From Floccularia luteovirens (taxonomy: Eukaryota > Basidiomycota > Agaricomycetes > Agaricales > Squamanitaceae), in the NCBI GenBank assembly GCA_009739215.1, contig VSJF01000011.1:682001-746000 (forward strand): DNA of 64,000 nucleotides. The letters run 5' to 3'. A program made the translations under genes and the position numbers. Shown piece after piece: positions 13,707-25,426 of the stretch; the first letter of the stretch is position 1, and each line of letters opens with the position of its first letter. Below the pieces are notes generated by a model. The model had not been told where the DNA came from, searched no databases, and saw only the letters and a list, made by a program, of their open reading frames with translations.

Positions 13707-15189
13707 TTAGTACTTGAAGCTGACCCAGCCCACAAGGAAACCGAGAACCATAACAGCAGTCCATGATCGCAACGACCTCCATCTGTGGGGCTCGTCATCG
13801 AATGGTGTTCGTAGGGCTGCTGGAGTGGCTGATGGCCGCTGTGTAGAGATAGGTGGTTCGGGGATAGACATCTCATGTGCATAAGTAGATGGTATCGTGG
13901 GTATGGGAGGTTCGATGTCGACTTGGGCCACACCCCCGAAGAAGTCCGTAATGCGTGTTTGGTCTAGAGGCCGATTAAATAGATTGCTGCGAACGCCAGG
14001 GTGTGAGTTTATTTTTTTAACATCATATGAATCGAACTATCGTGGCGTGATGAGTGTGAGAAACTGGTAGAATGATGGTAAACCTCACCAAATCCTGCAT
14101 GGATTTATGGCTTGTTTTATTAATTCCCTCCATGAACTCGAGGATGTAGTGTGTATATGCATCAATGACGGCCACACCAATGTCGTTGTCATTGGCATGC
14201 TGAATGTAACTTGTTTGCTATTTCTTGTTACGCTCCATTTACAGATAAAACTCACTGAATATGAATTCTCGTCCAATTCAGACGAGCCAGTGGCTAGGAT
14301 ATTCGGAGAATAGAATTTAGAGTACATAGTGTTTGCTTGACATGTGTCGATCATGAAAAATATTTCGTTGTATCTGGACATGTTCAAAGTCAACCGTGAT
14401 GTACAAGTTATAGAAGTTGGGCGTGCCGACCTCTTCTTTTGATACATTTGTTCAAAAGCATCAGCAATATCAAATGCACTGATTTCCTCATTGTCTTGAA
14501 ACTTGAGAAATTCATTCCCTCCATGGCCAGTCATGTAAACAAAGATATTGGAGCGTTCATCTGTTAATAAGCGCTTCGAACGAGGGACTGATTCTTCCAT
14601 ACGTCCTGTTGATGAGAAAACAATTTAACTGATATATCATACTTACATGGAATAAATGTACCTGTCAACACCCTGATGAAGTTTTCGACCGTAACTTCAT
14701 AACCGCGATAATCAACTTCTATGTTATCTCCATAGAGATCAAGATGGCGTCCGGGGTTAGCATATACACTTCCAGGGAACTTATTCCTCAAGTTGCAGGA
14801 CGCATCGTCCGCTAACATTAGGATAATATTGGAGTCCGGGATGCCTAGCCGTTTTACAGTTCGGTACCTGACATGAAGGTTCAATTAGGCAACCACAGGT
14901 TTCTGATATGCATACATACATTCCAAGTGCATTTGCCATATGCTGAAATACAGCAAACATTAGATACTTCGAAAAAAAAGGGAGCGATAGCCACACTCGC
15001 CCTATAGTTGAACCAGTATCTTGACGCGCAAACCAGAACTGCCCAGTTATTTGTGTGGCCAGAATTCGAGGTGGTTCCATTTTGATAAAAGAAATTGTGG
15101 ATAGTTTCCTCTTGTTCTGTTGTGTCCGCATGGGACCGACTAGAATAGGCCAATAGGAAGAGGACGTGGAAGACGGAGAACAAGAGCAT
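13707..15189 (-). CDS. GPI8: GPI-anchor transamidase catalytic subunit (caspase-like, C13 family)
   Basis: Seven exons on the minus strand: 15189-15001, 14942-14920, 14867-14662, 14605-14431, 14373-14256, 14199-14089, 14036-13707. They join to 383 residues. The start encodes a hydrophobic signal peptide ([17 protein letters not shown]). The catalytic His is in [10 protein letters not shown] and the catalytic Cys in FFMIDTCQA, as in Gpi8/PIG-K. The conserved [10 protein letters not shown] and HPGVRSNLF blocks are present, and one transmembrane helix lies at the C terminus ([17 protein letters not shown]). The enzyme acts in the ER membrane, cutting the C-terminal signal of proproteins and attaching the GPI anchor. 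Intron 1 appears to begin GC rather than GT. The gene is head to head with the HCNGP-like gene, with 64 bp between start codons. Confidence 0.92.
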
Positions 15190-15253
15190 TGATGACTTAC
15201 TTAGCGGAGTTCCAACATCTTCCTCTTCAACCATCACGTCCCCAGACCACAGA
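15190..15253. promoter_or_regulatory. 64-bp divergent start-codon gap between GPI8 and the HCNGP-like gene
   Basis: The two start codons face away from each other across only 64 bp. The two transcripts must share a bidirectional promoter, have overlapping 5' leaders, or start inside each other's coding region. No TATA box is visible in the gap. Confidence 0.6.
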
Positions 15254-16762
15254 ATGCACGGTAAGCAATTTTTTTTAAATGATGAATACAATCAACAAAT
15301 ACTGAATACAGTGTTGTGACAGGTCTAGTCGCATACGACGATGATTCCTTGAGCGAATCAGAAGAACAATCATCACCGTCTAAAACTACTGGTGGACTGG
15401 ATAACTCAATTGTGAGATTCATCATCGTTGTCGATTTTGTAGTCGTTTCCCTCTTTGCTGGCTCGTTTCCGTTTCGGTTAGGATAAATCATTGAAGACTG
15501 GTAACAGAAATTCAACAGAACGTATGTACACATTCTGTCAGTTCCGTTTACTTTTCTCTCATGAGATACGGTCTGTTCGCTAGCACGGAAGGTTCCTAAA
15601 GCACAAGTGATTATTCGGCGTCCGACCACGACACATAAGACCCAAACTCATGCACACCTATCCGACGTCCTTGATCGTGAGGTACCACTTGCATCTGCTT
15701 TAGAGCCTGCGGACAACCGACATACACCGTCTGGTACTCCCATGGACATTTCATCTTCCTCTTCCAACCACGATGGGGAGGTAGAAGAGCCCGTGGATGA
15801 GCTATCGCGTGTCCGTGCACTACTGCGGCCGTCCCCTTTACCTGGTGTAGCAGATTGGGGTATCCCGCCGGCTTCCGCAGAACCAGTGGACCCAGCTATC
15901 GAGGTGTATATATTTTCAATTTTCATTCTTATGCCTAATACTGATCTGAGTTATCGCTACACAGGCTAAACTAACCAAGTTTCATGAACTAAAACGGGAT
16001 CCCGATCGTCCAATGCACTTCAATGACTCTCTCATGTCTAACCGAGCTTTTCGCAACCCTCATCTTTATGCAAAGCTTGTCGAATTCGTCGATGTCAACG
16101 ATGAACGCATAACAAACTTCCCAAAAGATATCTGGGATCCAAACGATATTCGTAAGGAATGGTACGCCGATCAAATTGGTACGTACATTAAGAATGTACA
16201 TCGGAAGTAAACTTAGTCGCTGCTATCTTGCCAAATAACGCCCTGCACGCTGGTCTTCACTCTCGCTGCCATTCATATATCGTTCTCAATCTTATTTTGG
16301 CGCTTTCTACGTGACCCAAACTTGGTTTAAACACCATCCATCTTTATTGGTAATCTCTCCGGGTGTTAAAATTCGTACCTAAACACTATACACGATTCTG
16401 CTTCGTAACTCGCGAAATCCGTTTACCCTATCTGATAAATTCCTTAATGGCCTTAACCCCCGATTCGTCAACGCCTTCGTCTGCGCCAACAAATACATAC
16501 TCCCCCACGCTTGAAAATGATTTGTAACATGTCCACTTTTGTGGGGACTCAAGCTGAGGCCCAAAAAATTCGGTCGGAGCACCAAGCAGCGACCCAGTCG
16601 TCTGGAAAGCGATCCAAAATTGACTTCGCTCCTTCATCGACTGGGGATAAAGATACCAAGGATAGCAAACATGTGGGTGCAGCAGTCAGAGGTTCACGCA
16701 ACAGTCGATTTCAACCGTATGGAAGCCATGCAGGCGGTGTTGGCAAAGGCCGTTGGGGATGA
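15254..16762 (+). CDS. HCNGP/SAP30BP-like transcriptional regulator
   Basis: Exons 15254-15260, 15323-15411, 15592-15903, 15965-16178, 16554-16762 join to 276 residues. The first exon is only 7 nt (ATG CAC G) and splices to the family's N-terminal LVAYDDDS motif, which is why this start was chosen over the later ATG at 15742. The HCNGP core follows: [50 protein letters not shown], then [24 protein letters not shown] and a Gly/Arg-rich tail. Human SAP30BP/HCNGP acts in transcription and splicing, and the fungal role is less clear. The last intron (375 nt) is much longer than the others and could hide an exon. The acceptor before 15592 is the least certain junction. Confidence 0.8.
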
Positions 16763-19281
16763 CCTTGGTCCCTGGATGGTTTACCTGTTTATGTATGCCT
16801 GATATAACCTAGGGGTAGGGTAATATTAATTGAGGGTGCAGCCTATGTTGGATCAACGATACCTTGTTCATACAACATACTTCTACTTTCATTTGTTTTA
16901 GGTCGGTTCACTTTATATATCTAATATCTCCGTTCCAGCTGTGATGTCGCGGATGTCAAAACTTACACTTTCATATTTCACTCCTCAATAAAGCTACCAA
17001 AATTTTGTTTGGAAGATGAGTCTGCTGCCCGACATTGATAACAGCTCCGAGCCTGCTACCATGGGGCTCATGCGGTGCGTAGTGAGTCCAGAGCAAGCCC
17101 TAGAACATGGCATAAGAAAGGAGGTTCTGGGCCATACAATACTTAGCTCCGTGTCAACATAACTTTTGGACAGTGCCTAGGATATATGTATAATCCAGAG
17201 ATAGTTAAACCTGTATGTTGAGGCAGTATTAGTGTATTTTCCTCGAGCTCATTTATTCCATCATAATTTTTTCACAAAGCGGCGAACTCCAGATAAGATC
17301 GTTCTTTAGTCTGTTTTTTGACAAAAAAATTTTTTTTATCAGGTCACCGTGTCCAGAATCCAGATAACATGTACTTTCTTGGTTTTTTCTCCCTGTAAAT
17401 GACTTTGGCAAGCTCTCAGGGTTGCGCTCCCAGGCACTCCTGAACAGACACCGAGTTGCATAAACAGTTTTGAAGTAGATCTGTCGAGGGCTGTGGTCGC
17501 TTTGCCATAGAAGTGAGTTCATTCCAATCAAAGCACTTCAGATTTCCGCCTGATAGAAATGTATATCATGGCATTGAAAACGTTGGTGTTACGTAGTAGC
17601 GTACTCTAGAGAAATACGGCTAATTCCGTACTGCACTACGTCACCCAAGTTTGTGTAAACGCTTGCAAGCTCGATACTTTAGTTCGGGCCTTGTGTTTAT
17701 TTCTTCCTTATTAATACCACTGTATATATCGAATTTGCGCGACTATTTCGCCGGGATTCGTTTCCATTTCAGCGCTAAAAAATGACCCTCGTAACCAGCC
17801 ACTCCGCTTCTTGCAAAGAACAACCAAGATTAATGATACGGTACTTAGGAGGTCGCTGACATCGAAAATGATTCAAATTGTTTAGTAGCCGGACTGATAC
17901 AGTTATGGCCATACTAAGCGCATGTTGTGCCTTCCATCCGTAGTTTTAACAGCATCACATGGTTGTTTACATTTTGCAAGGTTTCGGCTCTTTCCATTTT
18001 TCACATTATTCGGGACTCGGCCTCAGAAGCAGTTCGAGGAATGGCGGAATTCGGAGGGCCAAGACATTGGGTGTGGCACATCAGCGAGGGTCACAAGAAT
18101 TCTCGAGTCACTGAATTTACTATTTACCCTTCCCATAAATCAATGCTGTTTCAGCTTGTTTCGCACCGGCAATCTACCTAGCTTGCTATAAATATTTGAT
18201 GGTGTGTCTTTTCACTTTGTAGCGAAGATGGAAGACAGAGAACCACGAGGTGTCAGTTGTTCTGGTTATATTCTGGACGTATGGCGTAAAGATACATTTG
18301 TTTAACGGTCTAAGGGATTTGGAGCCGGTAGCCATGGAATTCCAAGTTAGATCAGCTGGGTGTTTAGAGTGAATCCTGGCAGTGGAGATTGCACATGCTC
18401 CGTCATTCCTGCGTCAGGTCATTATACTTTGCACAAATTTAAAGCGATCTGACGCGCCTGATCCCACCCCAATGGATCTCATCTGTCACCCTGACATTGT
18501 GCGACAAATTGAAAGAGGTTAGACTTAGGTCCACTTTGTTGGTACATCATCCATGATTTTGGAGGGTTTTTTGAATCTGAGGACGCTTCTTATTTTGATG
18601 CATCTGACCAACCCGGGTATGGAATTGGTAATGATTGATGATGACCGCTGAGCAGGAAGGTTCTTCACTATCGATGACCATGTTACCCGCACATTGTGCT
18701 TCAAGGCCTAGTTCAAGTATGTATAAGCACGTGCTGGAATTGTTTAGATACCGGTCGTGATTAGAATCATGGGGCAATGGACAGCATATGAAATTGAAGA
18801 GTAAGCTCCATTCTGGTATACGGAGAAAAAAAAAGAGTGGACCATGATTTGATATAGGTTCTGAATAACCCGCTGGTCCCATCATATTGATATGTATTTA
18901 ATATTCAAGCGTGTAAAATTAGACTCAAATAACTTGTTTGCATTCACCGGAGAAGACGGGGGAGTAATTGGTCGGTAATCTAATTCGTAGACCGTGTCTT
19001 GGACGAATTTGTACATCTCCTTATGAATGGTCGCTCCAAGCAAGAAAAGATATCCCATTGGTAAGTAATGAACGAGGCAGAGGGAATGCATTGGAGGCTA
19101 ACTGCAAGAGGTAGGTGGCGATGAAACGAAAAGAGTACCGGCGGCAAGACAGTTAGAGCTAGTCATCATCCAGGTACGCTGGCTTATCAAGTTTCCGGGT
19201 GAGCCACGCAACAAGTAACATTAAGCTGCGATCTGAATCTATTCACAATAGTTAAATCTTCCGGGGGTTCCATTTCCACAG
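16763..19281. other. Intergenic, no recognised gene
   Basis: About 2.5 kb. On the minus strand, frames at 19091-18882 (starts MHSLCLVHYLPMGYLF) and 18885-18547 are open and adjacent and might be a short or decayed gene, but no family was recognised. An imperfect inverted repeat lies at about 17584-17645. Nothing else was seen. Confidence 0.4.
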
Positions 19282-19288
19282 TATATAA
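19282..19288 (+). promoter_or_regulatory. Putative TATA box of TUP1 paralog 2
   Basis: TATATAA lies 118 bp upstream of the ATG at 19406. A pyrimidine-rich run (about 19305-19400), typical of fungal start-site regions, follows it. Confidence 0.5.
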
Positions 19289-19405
19289 ACCTGGGTCACC
19301 AGTCACCCCTTTCCCTTCCTTTCTTCTTCGTCTTCTCCTTCTGTTCCTCTCTTTTTCTCTCCTCATCCCATACCCTTCTCTCACTCTCGCAACCCCTTCC
19401 CGGTC

Positions 19406-21811
19406 ATGGCTACTCCCTCCATGTATAATGTACCTCTGGTCTTTACACACTTTTACTCAACTTTCGCACTAAAATATTTCATATCCAGCACCGCGTCCTC
19501 GGTACACCCGCACATCCAGCCCAAGCACCATCAAAACAATCAACTGTCATAATCAGGCTGAACGACTCTTTTGACAATATTAGACGCGAGTTTGACGGTT
19601 TGGCCTCGGAGGTAGATGCCGTTCGGAACCAGAGAGATGAGTTTGAAGCAAAAAGTATGTAATACATTCTATTAACTCTCGAATTGCTCACCTTAATTAC
19701 CCTTATCAGTGATTGCTCAGCTTGGAGAGCTTGAAGCAGTTCGACGGTCACTTTTCGAACTCGAGGGGCAACACGCCAAAATCCGACAGCAGTACGAAGA
19801 TGAGATCAACATCTTACGTTCAGAAGTCTCTGCTTTGCGACAAAGTGGCAGACCTCCTCCAGGCCCATTGGGAATTCCTGGTCTTCGGTCAACCACGACA
19901 AGTGAGATGGCATCCCCAAGTAGGGAGTCACATGACAGCCTCGACAAAGCACGGGAACGTGAGCACAATACAGTAACTGATCGGGAACTGCTGGAAAGAC
20001 GCGCCGAATCGAATGATAGCGATCGTGCAAGGGATGGCGACCGTTTGGTTGATCAAAGGGACAGTAAACGCGCAAAATACCGTAGGGACCGTCCAGGTAA
20101 CCAACTCTATTTTTGGTGTGAAAGCTGCTCTAACACACCTCGAATTGAGCAGATCAGAGTCAACTTCCTACCCCCAAGCTACTCTCATCGAATGCTCTAC
20201 CTCTACCAAATATTGTCCCTTGTGGTAACAACGTCGTACCTAACGACGCGCGGAAAGAGAGTGGCCCTTTACCATCAATATCCATGAACCACAAAGCTGG
20301 CAGAACAAATGATCTAAGCATAGACAGGGCTCCACCCGAGTTTAGAAAAGAAGGTCCCGACTGGTTCGCTATCTTCAATCCATCAGTCAGAAGAGTACTC
20401 GATATCAGCCTCCTGCATACATTTACCCACGAAAGGTGAACTTCTATCGATCAGATATTCCCACTTATATGCAGCTGACAATATCTTGAATTGTTCTATA
20501 ATTAGCGTAGTATGTTGTGTACAATTTTCTCTCGACGGGAGATACTTGGCGTCAGGATGTAACCGAACGACCCAAATATACGACACAAAGTCAGGCGCCA
20601 AAGTTTGGTATGTTGCCACCGCCACTTTCCAGCCGGAAACCTAAAATATCGTTCTCTCTGCCAGTGTGTTGATGGATGAATCAGCGGGTCAAACGGGTGA
20701 CCTATATATCCGAAGCGTACGCTTCAGCCCCGATGGCAAACTCCTCGCCACAGGCGCAGAAGACAGACAAATCAGGGTAAGTCACATCATTTTCACATAT
20801 TACAAGCTTGTAAGTAGCATAGCACCTGATTACTATAAACCTCTAGATCTGGGACATTGCAAAACGCCGAGTTATATGCACATTTGATGGACACCAGCAG
20901 GAGATTTATTCTCTCGATTTTTCACGTGATGGGCGTTTTGTCGTTTCAGGCTCTGGTGATCGCACCGCACGAATTTGGGACATGATGGACAAGTCGTGCA
21001 AGGTTCTTACCATCAATGACGCAGACTCTCTCAACAATGACTCAGGCGTTACCTCAGTGGCAATATCGCCAGACGGTAATTATGTAGCAGCTGGGAGCCT
21101 TGATAGTGTGGTGAGAATTTGGGAAGTCACCACTGGAACCCTATTGGAGCGTTTGCGAGGACATAAAGACAGTGTCTATAGCGTCGCATTTACGGCCGAT
21201 GGAAAAGGGCTTCTCAGCGGGAGTTTAGATATGACTCTGAAATATTGGGACATTAGTGATCTAGCCCGAGGAAAAAAGGGAAAGAAGGAATTAGTCAACA
21301 CTTCTTATTCAAGCGGAGCTGTCGCAAAGAGAGAGGGCGCGGTTCAGCCATCTTGTTTGAAGGACTTCGTCGGTCACAAGGTTTGTCGGTGATCACTCAA
21401 GGAAGTATTAAGAATGCTTCATCTTTCTCCCTCCAGGATTACGTGCTATCAGTGGCGATTTCTCATGATTCTCAATGGGTGGTATCAGGATCGAAGGACC
21501 GGTGTGTCCACTTTTGGGATGCCCACGATGCCTCGTTGCAGTTTATTTTACAAGGTCATAAAAACTCTGGTCAGTAGAATATTTGTTTTGGTTAGCTTCA
21601 TTTTCTCTTCAAGTCTCAACTCATTCGATCGGGTCCCTCTAGTCATCTCGCTTGATCTTAATCCCCTAGGGAATATGTTTGCCACCGGGAGTGGCGACAA
21701 TCTAGCTCGCATATGTACGTACATATTCCTAATTAGCTCGTTTTCACCCCATTCTACAAAACTTTCAACCTGACACACTTTTGTATTCTAGGGAGTTACA
21801 ACAATGTGTGA
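19406..21811 (+). CDS. Tup1-type transcriptional corepressor, paralog 2
   Basis: Ten exons: 19406-19429, 19489-19654, 19710-20096, 20153-20435, 20506-20607, 20665-20776, 20847-21380, 21437-21569, 21643-21714, 21792-21811. They join in frame to 610 residues. Exon positions and phases match paralog 1, down to a 24-nt first exon (MATPSMYN against MASSNIYN). The N-terminal coiled-coil ([24 protein letters not shown]) and the WD40 propeller ([42 protein letters not shown]; end WSYNNV) are intact. The Arg-Asp repeat and most of the Gly-rich linker are absent, so the linker is about 120 residues shorter. It probably forms a Tup1-like corepressor; whether it partners with Ssn6 or with paralog 1 is inference. 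Confidence 0.92.
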
Positions 21812-22116
21812 TCGCTCCTGCATCGGTATTTATTCGGAAATCTCAGTTTGTATTCTATAACACTCCCTACTGGTACAATGGTCGTTTAATTGCAAAAATG
21901 CATGCCTTTCTATATCTGCTTGTGTAACCCTTTCTCTTTGTTTCTTGCCACCCCGCTTTGCATCCCTGCCCCATATTATTTTGTACATAATCATTTGTAC
22001 ATCAATGCATGCGCCTCCCATATAATGGTACCATACTATAACGAACGCGTATGTACAAGGTGGGAAGAAGCCTAGTCTACGGAACCGTTGTTCATTAATA
22101 TGTATACAAGTAAAAA

Positions 22117-24911
22117 CTACAACGACACGATTGTTCCGTTTTTGTGTGTGCACCATTCTGGTCTAGCACAAGGAGGTTGCATGCCTTCTGGTTCATCTCC
22201 GGCATCTTTCAAAAGTAAAGCAACAACACCATGGGCGGGAACATGTATAGTCATATTTCGGATGGCCGTTCCGTTATCTGTGTGAGCCCATAAGTCCTGT
22301 TGCAATGATACACAGCCTCTATGAGCCATGCGGAATGATGCACAACGTGAATGCATACGTACTCGAACTGAGTATTGCCTTCCGGCACGAATCCAAGGTG
22401 ACTCTGTCAATGAAAAGAACATATCACTTGTTTCATTCAAAACATTCAGCTACAATGCATCAACTGTCAAGCAATCATCTCTGCAATTAGCCCGTGACAC
22501 GTACCAGCATGAACACCGTGCCATTTTCACTCTCCCCACTCCAGTACTGTGCCGGATGCGTATCATTGTAAGTCCAATCTGGCTATAAAAAAAGTTGGTA
22601 TGGGTCACTTTGATCAGTTTTGCCAATCCGGTCTTAATAAAAATGCGTTATAGTAAACCATACATTGATGCCCCATCTGAAGGCTGTAATGGCAGTGCCT
22701 ATCACTGGATCCTGGTTGATGGCGATGATTTCGGCATTCTTTAGAATCTCCAGAGATTGATCAGCTAAAGCTGAAAGCTGTCATCACATATGAGGAACAA
22801 CGGCGATTTGAGAGATACATTCTATGCAAGGAAATAGCACTTACGTCCGTTCCCTATTTGTCTTAGTTTAGAATCAGAAAACAGAATTCAAATCTGACAC
22901 TAACAATGAGCAGTGGCGATTTCATAAAGGCCCAGGCTGTAAAATGTGATTTGGTTTCATCAAACGTGAGATTCCCGTTTCCGCTAGATGGTGTGAGTCC
23001 TCGGTCTTCGCCAAGGGACGCAACGTCACTTACACTTCAAGCTATAAAGGATAATAACGCCACTTGTATCAGGTAATTATAAGAAAAGGTTGAACACGAA
23101 CCATATCCAGATCATTGTGCCCGTAAAAGTCTGATGCCCAAGAATAGAACGAATTCCTGAAAAGCGTGGTTCAGCGTGGGAAACAACGTTCTTTAGAATT
23201 AATTTATGTACTGGTTCAGAATTTTCATCAATGAATTCCATTCGGGCTCTGCAATTCATCAGCTTATCCACAAGAAGAATCAATGAAGTGACAAACCAAT
23301 GTCTTCTGTGGTCTAGCGCATAAAAATTACATCAGGAATACTCCCCGGATTCAATGAGCACCAAACCCATACTCTCCACGTTTGACCCAGCCTCCTGGCC
23401 CACAGCCACGGCTGTTCCTATGTTTCATGTTGGTTCTCATCGCCAATCAACTGATAACTATACACACTCACTCTTCCCCATTGACATAACGAGAACAACA
23501 TGGGAGGTTTCCCAGACGATTCGCTCAGATTCGAGATCGCATTTGACATCCTTTCATATTCTGTGGGTAACAAAAGCAGAGCAATGATAACAATCGTGCT
23601 TCGCACAATCAAGTAATCATTCACTCACTTCCAATCATTCCTTCCTTAATAATCTCATCGAACGGAACTATCCGTCAAGGGTTTGAGTGGTGTCGGCTTC
23701 AAATGACATCTATTAATGACAACACACCAGCACAATTGTCATATCTGGGTTTAATGACCCAGGCATTTGTTCACAACTCAGAACAAGAGCAGAGTGATCC
23801 AATGAACTTACTTAAGAAGATCGAAGCCCCAGTCCTGGAAAAGTTTGATATCCCTGCGCAATTAAGGCTACAGCCTGGGAGAATAATTCTGCAGCAAAAT
23901 TTTACCTATCCTCATTTTGAAATGAACCTGGGTATTGTGCACACGTGAACCATCCAGAGTCGCTATACTAAGCAGTGGTTGAGGTAAACCAAGAGGGTTC
24001 AATCAGTTATAAAGAAGGAACTCAACTATTCCAGCTCGCCTAAATGACGCTATCAACAGCAGGCAAGTTCAGTAATCGTTTCCAACTCACATATCAAGTT
24101 CGTGTATTTGATCGGTGAGGTTCTTCATTCCCGACGGAAACTTTTCCTTACCTAAAATCAATCAACATAAGTTTTACATACATATTTTGATGATGTAACG
24201 TTGCAAAGTTGGTACGTACTGGCGACAATATCACCCGCCGCATTGCGCTTCTTCTCAGCGTAACAATCGTCAATATTGACACGATCATAACCAGCTTCCT
24301 GCACCTAGAAGTGAACCTTATACTATGATGGAGTACCAGAATAGGTCGCACCAAAAGACCAAGAGACTGCATAAGTCGTGCCGTTTGTAAAATCACTGTT
24401 TCATTGATGTCGCACTGTTATGGTGACATTGAATTTGATGTTTTAGTAGACAACCGGACAACGTGTAAGGTTAAACATCACAAACATGATATGCGTTCCA
24501 TGCTTATCCAGACTAGGTTAATAAGGTATGTATCGAGATTTACCCGAGCACCTACTGTTGTACCCCATGACTGCAATTGTACTTTGTGAGTAATGATGCG
24601 CTTTGCGTGATGATGACCCACAGAATATCATACTCACACGGAAGTCTACCAACTCCACCAAAATGATCAGTTGGAGATACCGTACGGCTTGCGGGCGGTT
24701 TCTTAGTGAGCGTTATACCCAGAAACACTGCAAGAACGACGGTGGAGACAGTCATGAAGACAACATAAACGGTGGGGATAATTCCGCTTTGGAATCCAAG
24801 TCGAGATATCCCGGTGACAAGTTGCGGTTTGGGACGCAGCCCTTCTGTGTCTGTATAGGTATGTTGGTCAACATCCTCTCTGGCTGACTCGGTCGAGTTC
24901 CTTGGTTGCAT
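22117..24911 (-). CDS. GH27 alpha-galactosidase with N-terminal membrane anchor
   Basis: Multi-exon minus-strand gene, starting at 24911 and stopping at 22117-22119. All expected GH27 blocks were followed exon by exon without a break: MGYNTWNAYHCDINE, EAGYDRVNIDDCY, AGIYSDSGWFTCAQYPGSF, LLKYDNCAVPFDEI (nucleophile Asp), MLFSLCQWG, GHNDLDM (acid/base region), KSHFTAWAFMKSPLLI, AINQDPVIG, DLWAHTDNG. It removes terminal alpha-galactose from galactomannans and oligosaccharides. Unlike the paralog at 37447, it has about 40 charged residues and then a hydrophobic helix (IIPTVYVVFMTVSTVVLAVFL) instead of a cleavable signal peptide, suggesting a type II membrane or cell-surface enzyme. Two microexons (15 and 17 nt) match those of the paralog. 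The Harbinger element begins only 242 bp upstream of its ATG. Confidence 0.85.
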
Positions 24912-25152
24912 TTCAGTATGTTTGCTAAACGTACTGTTAGTGGGGTATTTTAGATAAAAGAATAAGAATACCAGACATATACCTACAAACTAAAAGTCAC
25001 GAGTGAAACTCGGGCTCAAATCTTTAATGTTGGTGGCCGAGTGTCTTTACTGGTATAGATATGAACTGCAAGTGTACGAGATATATACAATTTATACTTG
25101 AATGTTTCAACGAAGGTTTAGTGATGGGATGTTATGGTGTACAGAGGTCTTA

Positions 25153-25340
25153 GGCCTTGTTCGGCAACACAAAACTTTCACTTTCTCACGTATTTTCACT
25201 TTCTCATACGCCAAAAAATGGACTGGTAACTTTCTGATAACTTTCTGATAACTAACTGTAATCTTTGATAACTTCAAGATAACTTCAAGGTGATTTTCAG
25301 ATAATTTTCAGATAATCTATCAAGTAACCCCAGAAACTGA
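25153..25340 (+). repeat. Left terminal inverted repeat of the Harbinger element
   Basis: It matches the reverse complement of the right end almost perfectly. The only indel is an 11-bp tandem duplication (TTTCTGATAAC unit, near 25231-25252) present on the left and absent on the right. Subterminal repeats based on GATAACTT and TTTTCAGATAA lie inside and are candidate transposase-binding sites. Similarity fades after about 25340. Confidence 0.88.
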
Positions 25341-25426
25341 CTAATCACACGTGTACAGCAATCTCTTCAAGTCAACTTCTCCACCAAGGTCTGGATCTCT
25401 TTGCAGTACAGCTATCTGCTGCAATC

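Noticed and set aside
15234..15629. Minus-strand 131-codon frame upstream of GPI8
   Set aside because: It is opposite exons 2-3 of the HCNGP-like gene, whose conserved LVAYDDDS motif is on the plus strand.
15742..15903. ATG at 15742 as the HCNGP-like start
   Set aside because: It would lose the conserved N-terminal motif encoded at 15323-15411, which splices in frame from a 7-nt first exon.
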